A stretch of 64,000 nt of DNA, taken from positions 1 to 64,000 of the forward strand of contig KN817599.1 of NCBI GenBank assembly GCA_000827495.1, written 5' to 3'. This DNA is from Hypholoma sublateritium FD-334 SS-4. Its lineage: Eukaryota; Basidiomycota; Agaricomycetes; Agaricales; Strophariaceae. A program made the position numbers and the translations under genes. The notes beneath the pieces were generated by a model. The model worked only from the letters and a program-made list of their open reading frames with translations. It made no database searches and had not been told where the DNA came from. Below, piece after piece: positions 27,201 through 39,589 of the stretch (its first letter is position 1; the number at the start of each line of letters is the position of its first letter).

Positions 27201-30200
27201 CGATGAAGAACCAGATGGCCTTGCGAAGTGACAGGTCGTCATATGGGTTGTGGATGATACGGATGAGGCCTGCCACGGTCGTCTCCGGGTTCGCCAGGTG
27301 CCCGATGAGCGTCGGGGCCGCGGGCTGCGACGCTTTCAGAGAGGCGGATAGCGTGTAGAGAAGCTGCGCGGCCTCGATAGGCACGAGAGGGCCGAGCGCT
27401 TGCTCGGGAATGTAGCTTGCGAGCACGTCGACGGGGTCACTCCGCGTGTGCATGCCGTCGTGCACCTGTGTCGCGATCACGCGGGCGCACAGCGCCTGCT
27501 CGAGGAGGCATGCGCGCCCGGACATGCCTGAGCGGGTTTTGTGCACAAGCACGATGCGACACAGATGCAGCTCCGCCTGCAGCAGCATGATGAGGCGTCG
27601 TACGTCGAGATGGCGCCGCGCAGCGAAGAGCATGCGCATGACCTGCATGCCCGAGCTGATGCCTGTGACGAGCGGGCTGATCGTCGAAGTCGTCGCCTTG
27701 AAGAGCAGCATGTCCGCCACCGCCTGGCTGAGTGCGGCAAACGGGCTCGCGGCGCTGCCTGGCGGCACGTTCTCCAGCACGTTGACAAATAGCGCCGCGA
27801 CGCGGTGCCCGATCTCGAAGCGGTCTCCCAGCTGGGTGTACTTCCACCCGAGGTGCTCGACCCAGATCTCGCTGTGCACGAAGCGCACCGCGCGCAGGAG
27901 CACCTCCTCCTTGAGTTGCTGTAGCTTTGCGTTCTCGGGCAGGATCGACAGCGTCGCCTCGCGCAGGAGCGCGGTCGCGAGTTGCAGCAGCGCAAGCGTC
28001 ATCGTGTACTGGCCCGCGGCGCGCTCCGCTGCGAGCGCGTGTGCGGCGAACCCCTGCGTACGCTCCGCACCGAAGAGCGCCGTCGTCGAGCGCATGTACA
28101 ACCACACCCGGTTTGCGTGGCTTGGGATCGCGAGCAGCGCAGTGAGCACGCTCAGTGCGGATGTGATGAGGCGCGTGGGGAGCGGCTGTCGTGAGCGCGT
28201 ACCGGCGCGCGAGAGTGCCTCCTCGAGGACCATCGTAGTGAGCTGCACGAGGTCTGGCGGGGCCGCCTCCGTCATCGTGTGGCACACAACCGGCTCGCCA
28301 TCCTCGAGCGACTGCAGGAGTAGGCCCGCCTCCACGGGGTTGCCCTGAACGAGACTGCGTACGAGGTCGAGCGCGTCCGTGATTGTTGCCTCGTCGCTCT
28401 CTGCGTCGATTTCGATGCCCACGTCCGCGATGCGCAGCGTCTTGACCTGAGCCGTGTTGCGTGCGTCAAACGAAACGTCTTGGTAGTTGCCGCCAGAGCC
28501 GAAGTCCATGCGCCGCCGGTTCACGTAGTCCGTCAGGATCTCGAGGATCACTTTCCACCCCGAGTGTTGGTGTTGCCAACACACGACAACGTGGTCGCCG
28601 CCGTCACCACTGAGGAGGCGCCCGGTGCACCGCGCGGGGATGGTCGAGCCACCTGGAATGCGAATTGGCCGGAGGTTGACGTAGGTCAGTCCAGGGTTTC
28701 CGGTTCCATATCGTTCCGTCTGTCTTTCATACAGAGCATGGGCGCCAGTGCAGGCGCTGATTGGAATGACTTGCGAGTACGTTGACAATTGCGAGAGGTA
28801 GTAGTACACGAATCTGTCGCACACAGCGCGCTGTTCGGTAAGTGGTCGTTCCTGGTCGATGTCCGCAGTGTATAGAGGGTCGGTATCGAGGAAACCAGCG
28901 CCCGTCATAGCACGGAGCAATCGGAGCAGTGGACGAAGTTGGATGGGAAACCGGGAACGTGCAACGTCAAAAATTGCGCGACGTGCAATGCCGTGATGCC
29001 AATCAGTAAGCCAAAATTGCACACATATGCCTGACACAGATGCGCTCTCACTACGCCCAAAGAGTGCGATCCAGACTTCAACCAACCCATCAAAATCTGG
29101 CACCAATTCTACGGGTACCAGTTCGACAAGAGCGGTGATGAAGCCTGTATATTAAATCAGAATAATGGCGACAAATGGGATAAATGTGGTAAACGTACCT
29201 TTGAGGACAGATCGAAACGCCATTGTATTTGATTCCGTTAATGCTGAGCCCGTTTTCAGGTACAAAGCGTTGACGAAGAGGGGGGAGTTCGTGAGGAGGT
29301 TTTGCAAGAGGCTAAATAAGCCAGCTTCGGGGTTAAGGCAGGCCTTCGCCATTTGAGTATGGATTGGTTCACGGTCTTTGGTATAAGATCGACCGGCAGA
29401 TGAGTTGACATGGTCGAAAAACGCCTGAAATGAGGCAGGAACATCGGGTGTATCTGCCGCCTTCGCGAAGAGTCGGGAAAGAACATATGACCAGGCGAGA
29501 TAAGTACACGAGTATTGACTGTCTGCATGATTTGTGATGAGGTCGTGGACGCTCTTCAAGCTTTCCGGCGACGAAAAGTACAATTCAGGATGCGACGGCG
29601 GATTTGAGAAATCGATGACGTCCACTTCGCCGACAGCCTCCAACTCCAAAACCTCGACCGTAATCAGAATCCATATAGCCCCACAGTCTTGCTGAAGTTG
29701 TTGGCTTTCATCATCCAACAACAGAGTGTTGTTGCTTTGGTTAGAACCAAGATTCGTGTTGTAGGCCGCCTCGAATATCTTGAGTATTATGGGCCCACCG
29801 CACGGCACGTACTCCCACATTGTCCAGAACAGAAGCTCCAACAGCACCAGTTGCTCCCTCAGATTCTGCTTTGCCCATGACGTCGCCGCTTTAGGGTCTC
29901 CGAGGTATTTATCTGGAAGTTTGGCCTGCGTTTTGAGGAGATATTCTTGTAGAATGGATTCAGCGAACTTCTCTCCGTCCGGAATGGCTCGTGGTAGCAG
30001 TGCAGCAGAAACTTCATACAGGATATCTTCAGCATTCCCTTTGGCACGGAATAAAGGGAGCAAAACGCGGAATGCATGGAGATACTCGGAGGAGAAAAAT
30101 GGCCCAATGGCTTCGACGAGCTCAGCAACCATTGAGTCGGAGTCGGTGGTTGGTGGAAGACCCTGATTGTAAAGGAAAGACCGCAGAAGGATGAAGGCCT

Positions 30201-30564
30201 GAACTTGGTCTATTTGGAATTTGTCGCTGACGGCAAAGACGTACTCCTTGTCTGCGTCCTCGACGCGGATCGACACCCCGTCTGCTAATTTCACATTGCC
30301 ACTTTCCACAACCTTTCTCGACGCGTTTGATGGCTTTCCAAATTTGTTGAATACAGCGCCCAGTACACCCTCGCGAGCTAACAGGCGTTTATTGAGCTCG
30401 GGGATCTGCTCGGCGCGTAGTCCTCCATCTTGGCCCGAGATCGTGAGGTGAAGGGAATAATAAGTTCTGGTTAAAAGATTGGTTGGTTTTGATATGCCTT
30501 GTTTCACGTATTGTGTTACTCACACATCAATTAGATCTGAACGTGTCGCAATATCGCCAGACAT
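24284..30564 (-). CDS. NUP188: Nucleoporin Nup188, inner-ring scaffold of the nuclear pore
   Basis: Four exons: 30524-30564, 29199-30466, 24853-29144 and 24284-24802, giving 2039 residues; introns are 57, 54 and 50 nt. The protein is almost wholly alpha-helical solenoid, as expected for the Nup188/Nup192 family. Nup188 rather than Nup192 is supported by the N-terminal MSGDIATRSDLIDV..LSGQ region, the conserved FWLTDWHHGIARRAIFDVAR and PLLRLLRAMT segments around residues 475-515, and an SH3-like beta insertion near residues 600-650 (IPARCTGRLLSGDGGDHVVV followed by WKVILEILTDYV). It acts in the nuclear pore inner ring, binding Nic96/Nup93. An acidic/Lys-rich loop (KKKADEKPKEEEDVFN) sits mid-protein. 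The 4292-nt internal exon is unusually long for this intron-rich window. The family paralogue Nup192 is the main alternative. Confidence 0.9.
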
Positions 30565-32744
30565 GGTACAAGCAGACGAAACTTGATTGGTGACCGTTGG
30601 GTGACCGCAGTGACCTCCTGCAGTTGTAACTTGTAAAAGTTTGAGGTGATTGCCAAGCTGAGCCAATCACAACCTTGTCCTGCCGTGCGGCCGGCCATAA
30701 GGTCGGAGTCTAAAGGTAAGTATGCCGCTTCCCGTTGGGAACTCGGCGTTCAGATTCTGTTTTCTTTGCGTCCGTGGCAACCCTAACCCAGATAGTACCC
30801 CGAAGCGAATCCCCCGGAACCGTGTGCACATATTCAGGCCACAATGTCTGCCTTTACTCCGAATCATAAACCACACACTGTGCTACTCAGTACTCACACA
30901 AGCACTTACTCTAGTAGGCTCTTGCGTCGCACCGTGACAGAGTATAAGGAACCTCATTCCGCCTAAATGCTCCCCACTTGCCCACGCGACAATGGTGTAC
31001 AATTCATCTATGGCATACACGGCGGACATCTAACTGTTCAATTGTCCGACGGCATGTCATGTTCATTGTGCTGTTCAATTCTCGGCATCTTTGCGACGGC
31101 CACACTCTTGGCGTTCACGGCGATCAATTTTATATTCAGAAGGTTTTTATTGGTTCTTACACTTTTGACCAACCTTTCCTTCATGCTCTGTGAGTGTGAG
31201 TCCGAGTCTTTGAAATTTACCTTCATGTCATCTGCACTACTATGAATTATAATTTTCACACAAAGTGCACGGCGAGGTGATTAGAGTCACGGACTGGCGA
31301 TTGGAAGGATTTGAAATGTAAAATACCGGCCGAAGGCCGGCATCAATGCGGCATCACGCAATTTACAAGGCCAACGGACAGTACAAGTTACTCTCTGTCC
31401 GCCTTGAAAATCAGACAACATCTTAGGCGCTACTAGAAAGTGACCAGGATAAATTTTGAGTGGCAAAATTGCGAGTGAGGGGACAGACAAGGGACAGAGA
31501 AGACGAATATCAATTGAACGATTGATCCTTTGTGACAGTTGTCACAGAACCCAAAATGAACAGTTACAGGACATGTTAGTGAACATGACACATCTCGGCA
31601 TCATTGAACAGTTAGTTAGATGTCCGCCGTGATACACAAGGCCTCAAGGCAATCCGGTCGGGGCGCGCCGGCATTGGCAGCTTTTAAAATAAATTGTTAA
31701 AAGTCAATTAAAAGTAAGGATTTTGAGCTCCGGACAAGCTCCGGAGCGACGCGCACTAAGTTCGCGGGCTGCTCCGTCACGTTGCCCGCGCGATATATAG
31801 CAGTAATAAATCCTCTGTGAGGACGCGACGTGCTTGAATAATCTGGAACACGATGTGTGNGGCTCAAGCGCGAGGTGCAAAAATGGCACTCANCATATTT
31901 ACACTGNCAATGGTGCACGCTCCGAGAGGCACCGGGAAAAATGAAATAAAATCCAAAANTTTTGGCNGACGCGCACGCGCACGACAGCGAACTTATATAG
32001 TGTACTCAATTTTTTAGATACATCACAACATCCGGCAAAAGTCAACACCCAAAGTCGGCGCAACTTCGTAAGGGCTGTGCTGAATGTAGGAATATTTCCT
32101 GATATGGTTCAGCGCCCGCCGCCCGCCGCCCGCCACGTAAACCCCTGCCCCGGGCAGTGGGATAACCATTTTAAAAAAAGAAAAATAACATATCCTAGTA
32201 AGCATCCTTACTTCAATGTCCGCAGAACAAACAACGATGATGCGGGGAGGGTTGGGTATAACTCATCGGCGAGCGGTGCCAATAAAAGTGCCCGATTGGA
32301 TCGAGTTATACCAATCGACTCAACACTGCTTTTTATACCGCATTAAGCCCTCCGGCAGACAACAATGCTTGATCATCATCTCATTAGGCACCCGAGTGTC
32401 AATCTTTTGCCCACATTTACGGCTATAAATTCATTGCTTCCATCTGAAGGTTTAACAGTAGTTCCGATGGCAATCGGGCCCAATGGAATTATGCCACACA
32501 GCTTGCACAGGCTTGCACACAGCACTCATAACAGATCTGTTATTGTAATATTAGAATGGTGTGCATCGCACGCGGCACAGCATCAATATACGACGCCCGA
32601 ATACCAATCAACATTCATTTCAAAAAGCTACAGGCCACTTCTTTGTTGTCAGTAAGCAGTGCACTCCACTCCGTTTTAACAAACGTTAAACTAATTTTCT
32701 GTCTTTCATCCTGCCCACTTTCACACACAAACTTGAGATCCAGC
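30565..32744. other. Intergenic, AT-rich, with N bases and short palindromes
   Basis: No convincing gene in 2.2 kb. It holds small inverted repeats (CCGGCC-GAA-GGCCGG-like near 31328; TGTGACAG/TTGTCACA near 31530) and, at 31860-31967, several single N bases resembling those in the transposon area, which may mark a repeated sequence. The right end is the upstream region of the DUF4419 gene. Confidence 0.5.
32114..32134 (+). repeat. GC-rich heptamer microsatellite
   Basis: Three perfect tandem copies of GCCCGCC in otherwise AT-rich intergenic DNA. Confidence 0.8.
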
Positions 32745-34353
32745 ATGCCCATAGAATTCCCGGTGGCTCCTTTCCACTCGACGCCAGTTCCAGAACCCAC
32801 GAATCCTTTACGCCAACCATGCGACCTATTGAACGAGCAGAATGGCCGGCTTTCAAATCCAGAGGACTGGGACTGCTCAAACGATGCCCCCGAACGGATG
32901 GATATAATTCAGAGTTCTTTCAAATCAAATACATTCCAAGCGCTTGATATACGCAGTCAAAGAAACGGATTTGTGCAAACAGTCACAATGGCCTACAATG
33001 ACCACCACCACCTCGTGATTCGGTGCGTTTTTCAATATCTTAACCTCTTAACCCAGTCTGATGAATGGCAATCCAGGCCCGATGATGTTTGGATCGCAAT
33101 TTTGAGCCAATTCAGCATACAGTAAGCTTTCACGAATCTCTCTGGCGTACGAACATAGGGCTGACCTGTTTTAATCAATTCAGCGTCAACAAGAACCAGA
33201 GAGAACTGAAGGATAAATTTGTCTCCCACAACGGCCAAAAGAAGCTGGTGGTTACTATGTCTAGCAACCGTGATACCGCTGACTTCGGCGAGCTCGCCAG
33301 ACAAATGTCAGGAAAGATTCAAGAGAATGTCAGATATTCACTGTCAGGAGCGGAAATCAGCGCGCTTATATTTCCGTCCTTTTTATAGGTCCTTGATCCC
33401 GATCTCAGGAAGTGGATGACGCCAAATTTTACCACAACTACAGAGGATGATACCGTGGTATGTTCGGTTATGATGATGGCATCAATGAAATCGTAAGTCC
33501 CCTCAGGTCCCGCCGCAGATCAGCGTAAAATAGACGCCTGGCAACAACAGCGCTAACATACCATCCATTACGTAGATACTTTGAATACGAGATGTCCAAA
33601 TGTGGGATCCCACGAGTTACTCTAGAAGGTGAACGATCTGACTGGGTCGATCTCCGGTCGCGCATCGAAAAGCTCGAGACCTTCGGCGAAGAACCCAGGA
33701 AGTGGGCTCGTCTCCTGCGCCCAATTTTCGACCGCTTCGTGTCCGCATTCGATGGGGATCACGATGTAGATTTCTGGAATAAAGTCAGCGTGCATTATTC
33801 TCTTGGGTCTGGCACGCGCTTCCTCTCTGGCTGGATCACTGCATTCTGTGTATGGGATAGCGAGGGCCAGTGGCAAGGCGAGCCATCGACGGAACCAATC
33901 GTGCGATTTGGGTCGACGCACTTTCATCCAAGACGGGAGATCGACAATGTTTTATACCCAAGTATCGATACGCAGAACATCCCCATGGGGTTTTGCCAGG
34001 TCGATGTAAAAGTCAACGACGATTACGGATCTACCGAATGCGTCATGATGTCGGGACACATGGCAACCCTTGTCGAAGGGCAGCATCGAGATATGGTCAA
34101 ACCACTCCCTTCTTGGTTCATATTTGTCAAGCCAGGAGAGAAGAAAGAACATCATCCAGTTGTTGCCGTGACCGTCAACGCGATAATAACTACCACCGAA
34201 AATCCGCGGCACATCAGAGACAACTGGTTCAATCCAGTACGAAAATGTGGAAATGAAATCGAAAAACATCGGACTTCAGGACGAGGATGGAACCCCCTCT
34301 ACTTAAGAAGTGACTGGATCATTTCAGATTCTGGAAGTAAACGTCGCTACTAA
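32745..34353 (+). CDS. DUF4419 domain protein
   Basis: Five exons: 32745-33022, 33077-33121, 33184-33328, 33389-33492 and 33576-34353, giving 449 residues; introns are 54-83 nt. The order of motifs fits DUF4419: NGFVQTVTMAYNDHHHLVIR, PDDVWIAILSQFS, KKLVVTMSS, CSVMMMASMKSYFEYEM, CGIPRVTLEGERSDWVDLR, FWNKVSVHY...SGTRFLSGWITAF, and GFCQVDVKVNDD. The biochemical function of this family is unknown; it is expanded in mushrooms and polypores. No signal peptide or membrane helix is seen. The ATG chosen (MPIEFPVAP) is the first giving a family-like N-terminus; the frame is open 63 codons further 5'. It converges on the NEDD8 gene. Confidence 0.86.
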
Positions 34354-35107
34354 TTGATAGCAATAATATCCCATAGAAAGCCTCGTTCCTGTCCTGAAAG
34401 TCGGTTTGCGCGAATAATTGATCCATGACCCATACCCTCCCATACCCATGACATTAATACTACATCATGTATACATGTATACAAACTGCTCGGCGGGCGT
34501 TTACTTACTTTTTATGTCTGGCTTACCCTGGGCCCAGATGGAGTTCAAATATCACGTCATATGTTGTCGAATTCACTTGGAATGCACCTTCCGGTTTCTT
34601 GACCTTTTATATTACCTATTTCTTTTCTAATACTTGTTGCCATTTACTATGAACTCGTATCTCAGATGTATACCTCGAAGAATGAAATGAAAACTCTTGA
34701 CACCATCAAGAACGGCCTCGCATGGCTCGAGCAGTCCAAATTTCAAGACAAACAAGAAAGAGTTTGAAATACATATTACTTGATGCAAAACTGTCCCTAT
34801 GTGCAAGGTATTTCTTGCACTGAGTTGCAAACCTCAGGTAACGTAATATGACCTAGAGTAAATTTGAGTTCAAATGCGGTTTCTGCGATTTTGCGTTCTA
34901 TGTTGAATACTAGTACAACCACCCTACTCAATAACTTGCGATAATCTCTCGCCCATTATGGGTTATGGCAGGTTTATCAGAATATGATGCACTTCAGGAG
35001 AACTTCAATGTTCAAAGAAGAAATAGCTGCAGCTAATAATGGGGTAGCGCACAGATAATATTACAAGTATTATTTCCTGAATAGAGAAGTACCGTGGTAC
35101 AGGTACA
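34354..35107. other. Convergent 3' spacer between DUF4419 and NEDD8 genes
   Basis: AT-rich; short ORFs only. Nothing else recognised. Confidence 0.6.
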
Positions 35108-35596
35108 TCATCGCCCTCCACGAAGTGCCAGAACAAGATGCAGCACAGCACCAGCGTTGATATTGAAATCTTTAGCTTGTTTATCGTCCGCCCTGTTGGC
35201 GATTGGAGATAGCTATGAGATCTAGATCCTTTATCTAAATAAGGACCTGGCACTCACATTTGACGACCACCAAAGATCAGACGCTGCTGGGGTGGGGGGA
35301 CACCCGATTGCTCTTCAACTTTCTCCTTTATCCTGGTAATCTGTGAGAAAATGGGTCATTTGATAGAACATGGGTCGCGAGCAGACAATATCTACCCTAT
35401 CCTCGGGATCGATGTCGAGTTCAATCTGGAGGAGATACGTAAGGTCAGCATGTGAGCTCAAACGCGAGGCAGGGTCAGATTGGGTACTGGAATAAATTTG
35501 CAGTACCTCTTTCCCTGTAAGTGTCTTCAAGCCCAGAGGTGAGCCCCAAGACGCGTTGGTAACGAGTCGATTGCTCACCTTGACTTTGATCAACAT
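35108..35596 (-). CDS. RUB1: NEDD8 ubiquitin-like modifier (Rub1)
   Basis: A 77-residue ubiquitin-fold protein conjugated to cullins. Five tiny exons on the minus strand: 35579-35596 (18 nt), 35507-35524 (18 nt), 35396-35425 (30 nt), 35258-35340 and 35108-35192, separated by introns of 54-81 nt. The product begins [20 protein letters not shown] and ends [14 protein letters not shown]8 rather than ubiquitin is shown by Ala at the position of ubiquitin Arg72 (LALRGG, not LRLRGG), by MLIKVK at the start, and by a single-copy precursor. The mature C-terminus is GG; one extra Arg must be removed by a processing protease. All key residues look intact. Confidence 0.97.
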
Positions 35597-35787
35597 GATA
35601 GTACTAAATCCACTGATTCAACGCGGATGAGGTGCGATCGCACTGGGTTTGTTGGTGTATCTTACGGTACAGCTCTTGTCCAGATAGAAGTATCCCGAGA
35701 GAATGTAGTAGCAAGATATAAGAAACGGAGCAGTATATGTGGTGGACGATGAGAGAGAAGGCGAGTCAGTTCTCATCATCCCGGACA

Positions 35788-35799
35788 TTACGTCACGTG
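35788..35799 (-). promoter_or_regulatory. Overlapping CRE (TGACGTAA) and E-box (CACGTG)
   Basis: On the minus strand CACGTGACGTAA lies about 192 nt upstream of the NEDD8 ATG. The first six bases form an E-box for bHLH factors and the last eight an ATF/CREB-type half-palindromic site. Both are established eukaryotic motifs; use at this gene is inferred from position. Confidence 0.4.
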
Positions 35800-36966
35800 G
35801 ACCAGCACACCTTACCAAAAAATAGCCACCGCCTTTTAGGTCGGAAAACGGCCACCTCTCATTGCGGCACTCTGTAACCTGTCTGCTTGCTGTCTGCAAC
35901 CCTCGAGTCTCAACCACACCTAGCTTGCGTTCCTCATTTGAACTCCTGACGTGAACTAGAATTCCCAACATCCCGCTGGAACACCGCTATACTTATTTCC
36001 AACCTGGCAGTTGGACAGTGGACTGCCAACTACTTACCGGCCACCGTTTGCACCGCACCTCCCGATTTCTTGTCTTCGACAAACTTTCCACCACTTTCCA
36101 TGGAACTCAAATGGAGCGAAGAGCTAGCTTTGTAGTCAATGCGTCTTTATATCAAGCTGTAAGCATCTCCGAATCATGTATGTATATGATCCACGAACTG
36201 GCTAGGACGGTGCTCCGATTCCGGTCCTACGGTCTTGTATACTCAAGCTCACAGATATCTCGTATCTACAATCGCATGATGTATCACGTCCATATCTGTG
36301 CGTTACACGCTTCGTGACCTCGTTCAACCTCTTGGGACAAATACGCCTTGGTTTCGCTTATTCTAAAGTCAATGGAGAAATGCCTGTCAACTGACCAAAA
36401 AAAAAACAGAAATAGATCAATCCAGTCTTAAATTACGAGCCCATGACAATCTGCTTACGCTATATTGATGTCTCCGGTCTGGTTTTCTACTCTCGGGCTC
36501 GGAATACATAATCCACGTGCAACATCACGCCGGGGCGCGAGTCTATTCGTTATTCATGCTTGACATTTTCCCTCTGTATCTAATCGACTCTAGCTAGACT
36601 CATGGATCGCCCAGTGTTTGTTATTTGTGGACGGAGGCTCACGGCCTTCAGAAAGAAAGTGCTTGGCGTCGACGTTGGATGGTCGAGCTTCCTGGGGAAG
36701 GCCTTCTGAAACCTGCGAGATTTTTCCGCTCAATACTGTCCTATGCTCTCCGCTAGCCTTGGTAGAAAATGAATAACCGATACTTGTCCTGACACTCAAC
36801 TGTGGAATTTAAAAGCGGGTGTCTCATATAACACTAGAGATCTGATTGTCGATGGCGCGCATCTCTATTTAACGATGGGGACTTTCACCGAAGCTATACC
36901 ATGCGATGTCCTTCCGCCGACATGACATTCTTCCTTCTTTCACTTCTTTATAAGCATAGTTCCGCG

Positions 36967-36973
36967 TATAAAG
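36967..36973 (+). promoter_or_regulatory. TATA box of the MFS transporter gene
   Basis: TATAAAG sits 65 nt before the last base ahead of the ATG at 37039 and follows a CT-rich stretch, as in many fungal promoters. Confidence 0.5.
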
Positions 36974-37038
36974 AAACTTTTCGGGTGGAAACGTTTCGGG
37001 TGCCTCCCGTATACTGCTAATCTTCTGCCTGGTACATT

Positions 37039-39286
37039 ATGTCCGACTCCATCGATTCAAAACCAGAGGACCAGAAAGTCGGTACACAAGCACCTACATC
37101 CCCTGAACTCGTTGTTTCTCGCCTTGCTCAATTGGATACGACACCATGGTATCGAAAACCCAATCTGAGATTGTTGTATCTCCTCTTGTTCCCGACGTGC
37201 ATTGGAGTTGAGATGACCAGCGGGTGACTTGATTCTTACTTTCAATACGGACAACTACTGAACCTCTTCTGATAGTTTTGACTCGTCGATGATGAACGGC
37301 TTGCAAGCCGTGAACTCCTGGGATACCTGTAAGTTCATCGATCATCTCTCATCTGCTCTGAATAGTCGCGCTCATCCATTTTCATCAGTTTATCACTCCC
37401 CAAGATCGACGCTCTTGGGCCTCATGTCCGCCATCTACTCCGCAGGGGCAATAATTGCCCTCCCATTTGTCCCTATAATTACCGATGGCCTTGGACGCCG
37501 TAGGTCCATAGCTTTCGGGAGCATCATTATGATAATTGGAGCTACCCTCCAGACTGCTTCTCAAAGCTGTCAGTTGAATTTACACTATACAGTGCTGATT
37601 ACTTACCAATGTAATCTCAGTTGCTATGTTTGTCGTTGCGAGGTTCATCTTGGGGTTAGGGATCCCTTTCGCCATTGTCGCGGCGTCTTCTCTAATTGGA
37701 GGTTTGGATGTTTACACTCCAGCACAGAACGTACAGCTCACGGGCTGAACGATCAGAGCTATCTCACCCGAAGGAACGTGCCATTATTGGATCGCTATTT
37801 AATTCGTGCTACTTCATTGGTATGAATGCTACATAATCAGAGAGTATGCAATTCTAACTGGTGCCATAGGTTCAATTGTTGCTGCGGGAGTTACTTTGGG
37901 CACGTTCAATATGCCGAGTAACTGGGGCTGGAGAATTCCATCGCTCCTTCAAGTGATACCCAGCTTGCTTCAGATTACCTTCATTAGCTTCCTTCCGGAA
38001 TCCCCTCGTTGGCTTATCTCAAAAGGTCGAGGAGATGAAGCGATGTCTGTCCTGGTCAAATATCATGCAGAAGGAGACGAGACATCCGAATTCGCCAAAG
38101 CTGAGTATATTCAGATCGAGCAGACGTTGGAATTAGAGAAGGAAACCTCGCAGGGCGGGTGGATGGAACTTTTGAAAACACCCGGTATGCGGCGCAGGGT
38201 GTTGGTCGGTGCTTTCCTGGGATTGGCGACGCAATGGAGTGGAAATGGACTGACTTCGTTCGTAGTTCCCCGAAACGACTGCGAAAAGCTATCTGACTTT
38301 TACCAGATATTTCCTTGCTCGTATTTTGGATAACATCGGGATTCACGATAACCGGACGAAGAACCTGATCAATCTGGCCAACACATGCTGGGGTTTCTTC
38401 AATGCCACAATACTGGCACTGACGATGTCTCGATTCAAGCGCAGAAATGCGTATCTTGTGAGTGTCCTTTCGGCGTGATATGCAGTGAACATGTTATAAA
38501 TAAGTCACTACAGACATGTACTCTGTCGCTTTTGGTTGTATTCACGGCATGGACGGTTGCCAGTGCCAGATATGCTATTGATGGAAGTAAAGCATCATCC
38601 AAAGCCGTCATCGCGTAGGTACTACATCAAACACGACGAAAATAGACTACTAACAAACTTGTCATACAGATTCATCTTCTTATACAGTCCTTGTTACAAT
38701 TTGGCGTATAACGCCCTCACTTACAGTAAGAGCTTGTTTCCAATGATTGAAATTTGAGTCCAACATAATTGAAAAATATCGTAGCGTTCCTGGTCGAACT
38801 GTTCCCCTTCCACGTTCGGTCCAAAGGCATATCGGTCTTCCAATGGTTTAGCCGCATGGCTGGATTCTTCAACCAATTTGTGAATCCCATCGGCATTGCA
38901 AATATTGGTATGCGTCGTTTACTCCCTAGATATAATGGATTATTGAAACGAGACCACTATGAGGGTGGAAATATTACACCAGGTAAATGAAGGCGTGAAA
39001 CCCTCTCATCGATACCTAGTTTCGCTAAACACCCTTGATCTCAGCTACTGCGCGTTCCTCGCGTTTGAGGTTGTGTTTGTATATATCCTGTTCCCGGAAA
39101 CTTCGGGACGAAGTTTGGAAGAACTTGCATTCTGTAAGTGCAGCGTTTATCATGCTTGGAACAGGGGCTCATTCTCTAACAGTGTACGAAGACGACGAGC
39201 TCACAGAACAAAGAAAGCGCGTGGAGAAAGAAATCCAGCGAGACACAGTGGATGATGTCGTCGTCTCTCACGAAAAATTGGAGTAG
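37039..39286 (+). CDS. MFS sugar transporter (lactose/hexose permease type)
   Basis: Plasma-membrane sugar:proton symporter family with 12 membrane helices. Thirteen exons: 37039-37223, 37276-37328, 37389-37568, 37621-37701, 37757-37819, 37870-38257, 38307-38457, 38514-38614, 38670-38725, 38785-38907, 38964-38982, 39045-39133 and 39183-39286, giving 530 residues; introns are 49-62 nt. Signature elements are GFDSSMMNGLQ in helix 1, the DGLGRRRSIAFG loop, the PESPRWLISKGR motif at the end of the first six-helix half, and PETSGRSLEEL after helix 12. Both termini are hydrophilic (MSDSIDSKPEDQK; DDELTEQRKRVEKE). Exon 11 is only 19 nt. One intron (37702-37756) has an atypical GTTTGG donor. The substrate cannot be fixed from sequence; lactose permease-like members usually carry disaccharides or hexoses. 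Confidence 0.93.
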
Positions 39287-39589
39287 TAATATCATTAATT
39301 TTTCCAGAAACCCGTTTCGATCAATAGTCTCGCCCCCCGTACAATAATGCCCACATGGAATTCAACTGTTTGACAAGATACTCAAAGGATGTATTCACGA
39401 ATACTGTGACCGGCGCAAACGATTTAATGTGATCTTAATATTGAATTCAGACCCAGCAGTTCATATCAGATAGAAGTTTATCACCCTCATGTTTTCCTCG
39501 AGCAGCAACTCACCTGCCAACGCGCAAAACACAAGCTCATTGTTGATATTAATGAAAAACATATGCCGACTGCATATGACTCTACCGCC
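39287..39589. other. Convergent 3' spacer
   Basis: A 303-bp gap between the transporter (plus) and amine oxidase (minus) stop codons; no feature seen. Confidence 0.65.

Larger units (their letters stand above)
35597..37038. other. Divergent promoter region, NEDD8 and sugar transporter
   Basis: No gene recognised in 1.4 kb. The left part serves NEDD8; the right part has a CT-rich tract and a TATA element before the transporter. Confidence 0.55.

Noticed and set aside
27437..28348. Long ORFs on both strands inside the NUP188 exon (282 and 300 codons)
   Set aside because: They overlap a continuous 4.3-kb Nup188 frame and give only Arg/Ala- or Ser/Cys-rich shadow translations caused by local high GC.
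24284..30564. Nup192/Nup205 instead of Nup188
   Set aside because: The SH3-like insertion near residues 600-650 and the FWLTDWHHGIARRA segment fit Nup188; no Nup192-specific feature was seen.
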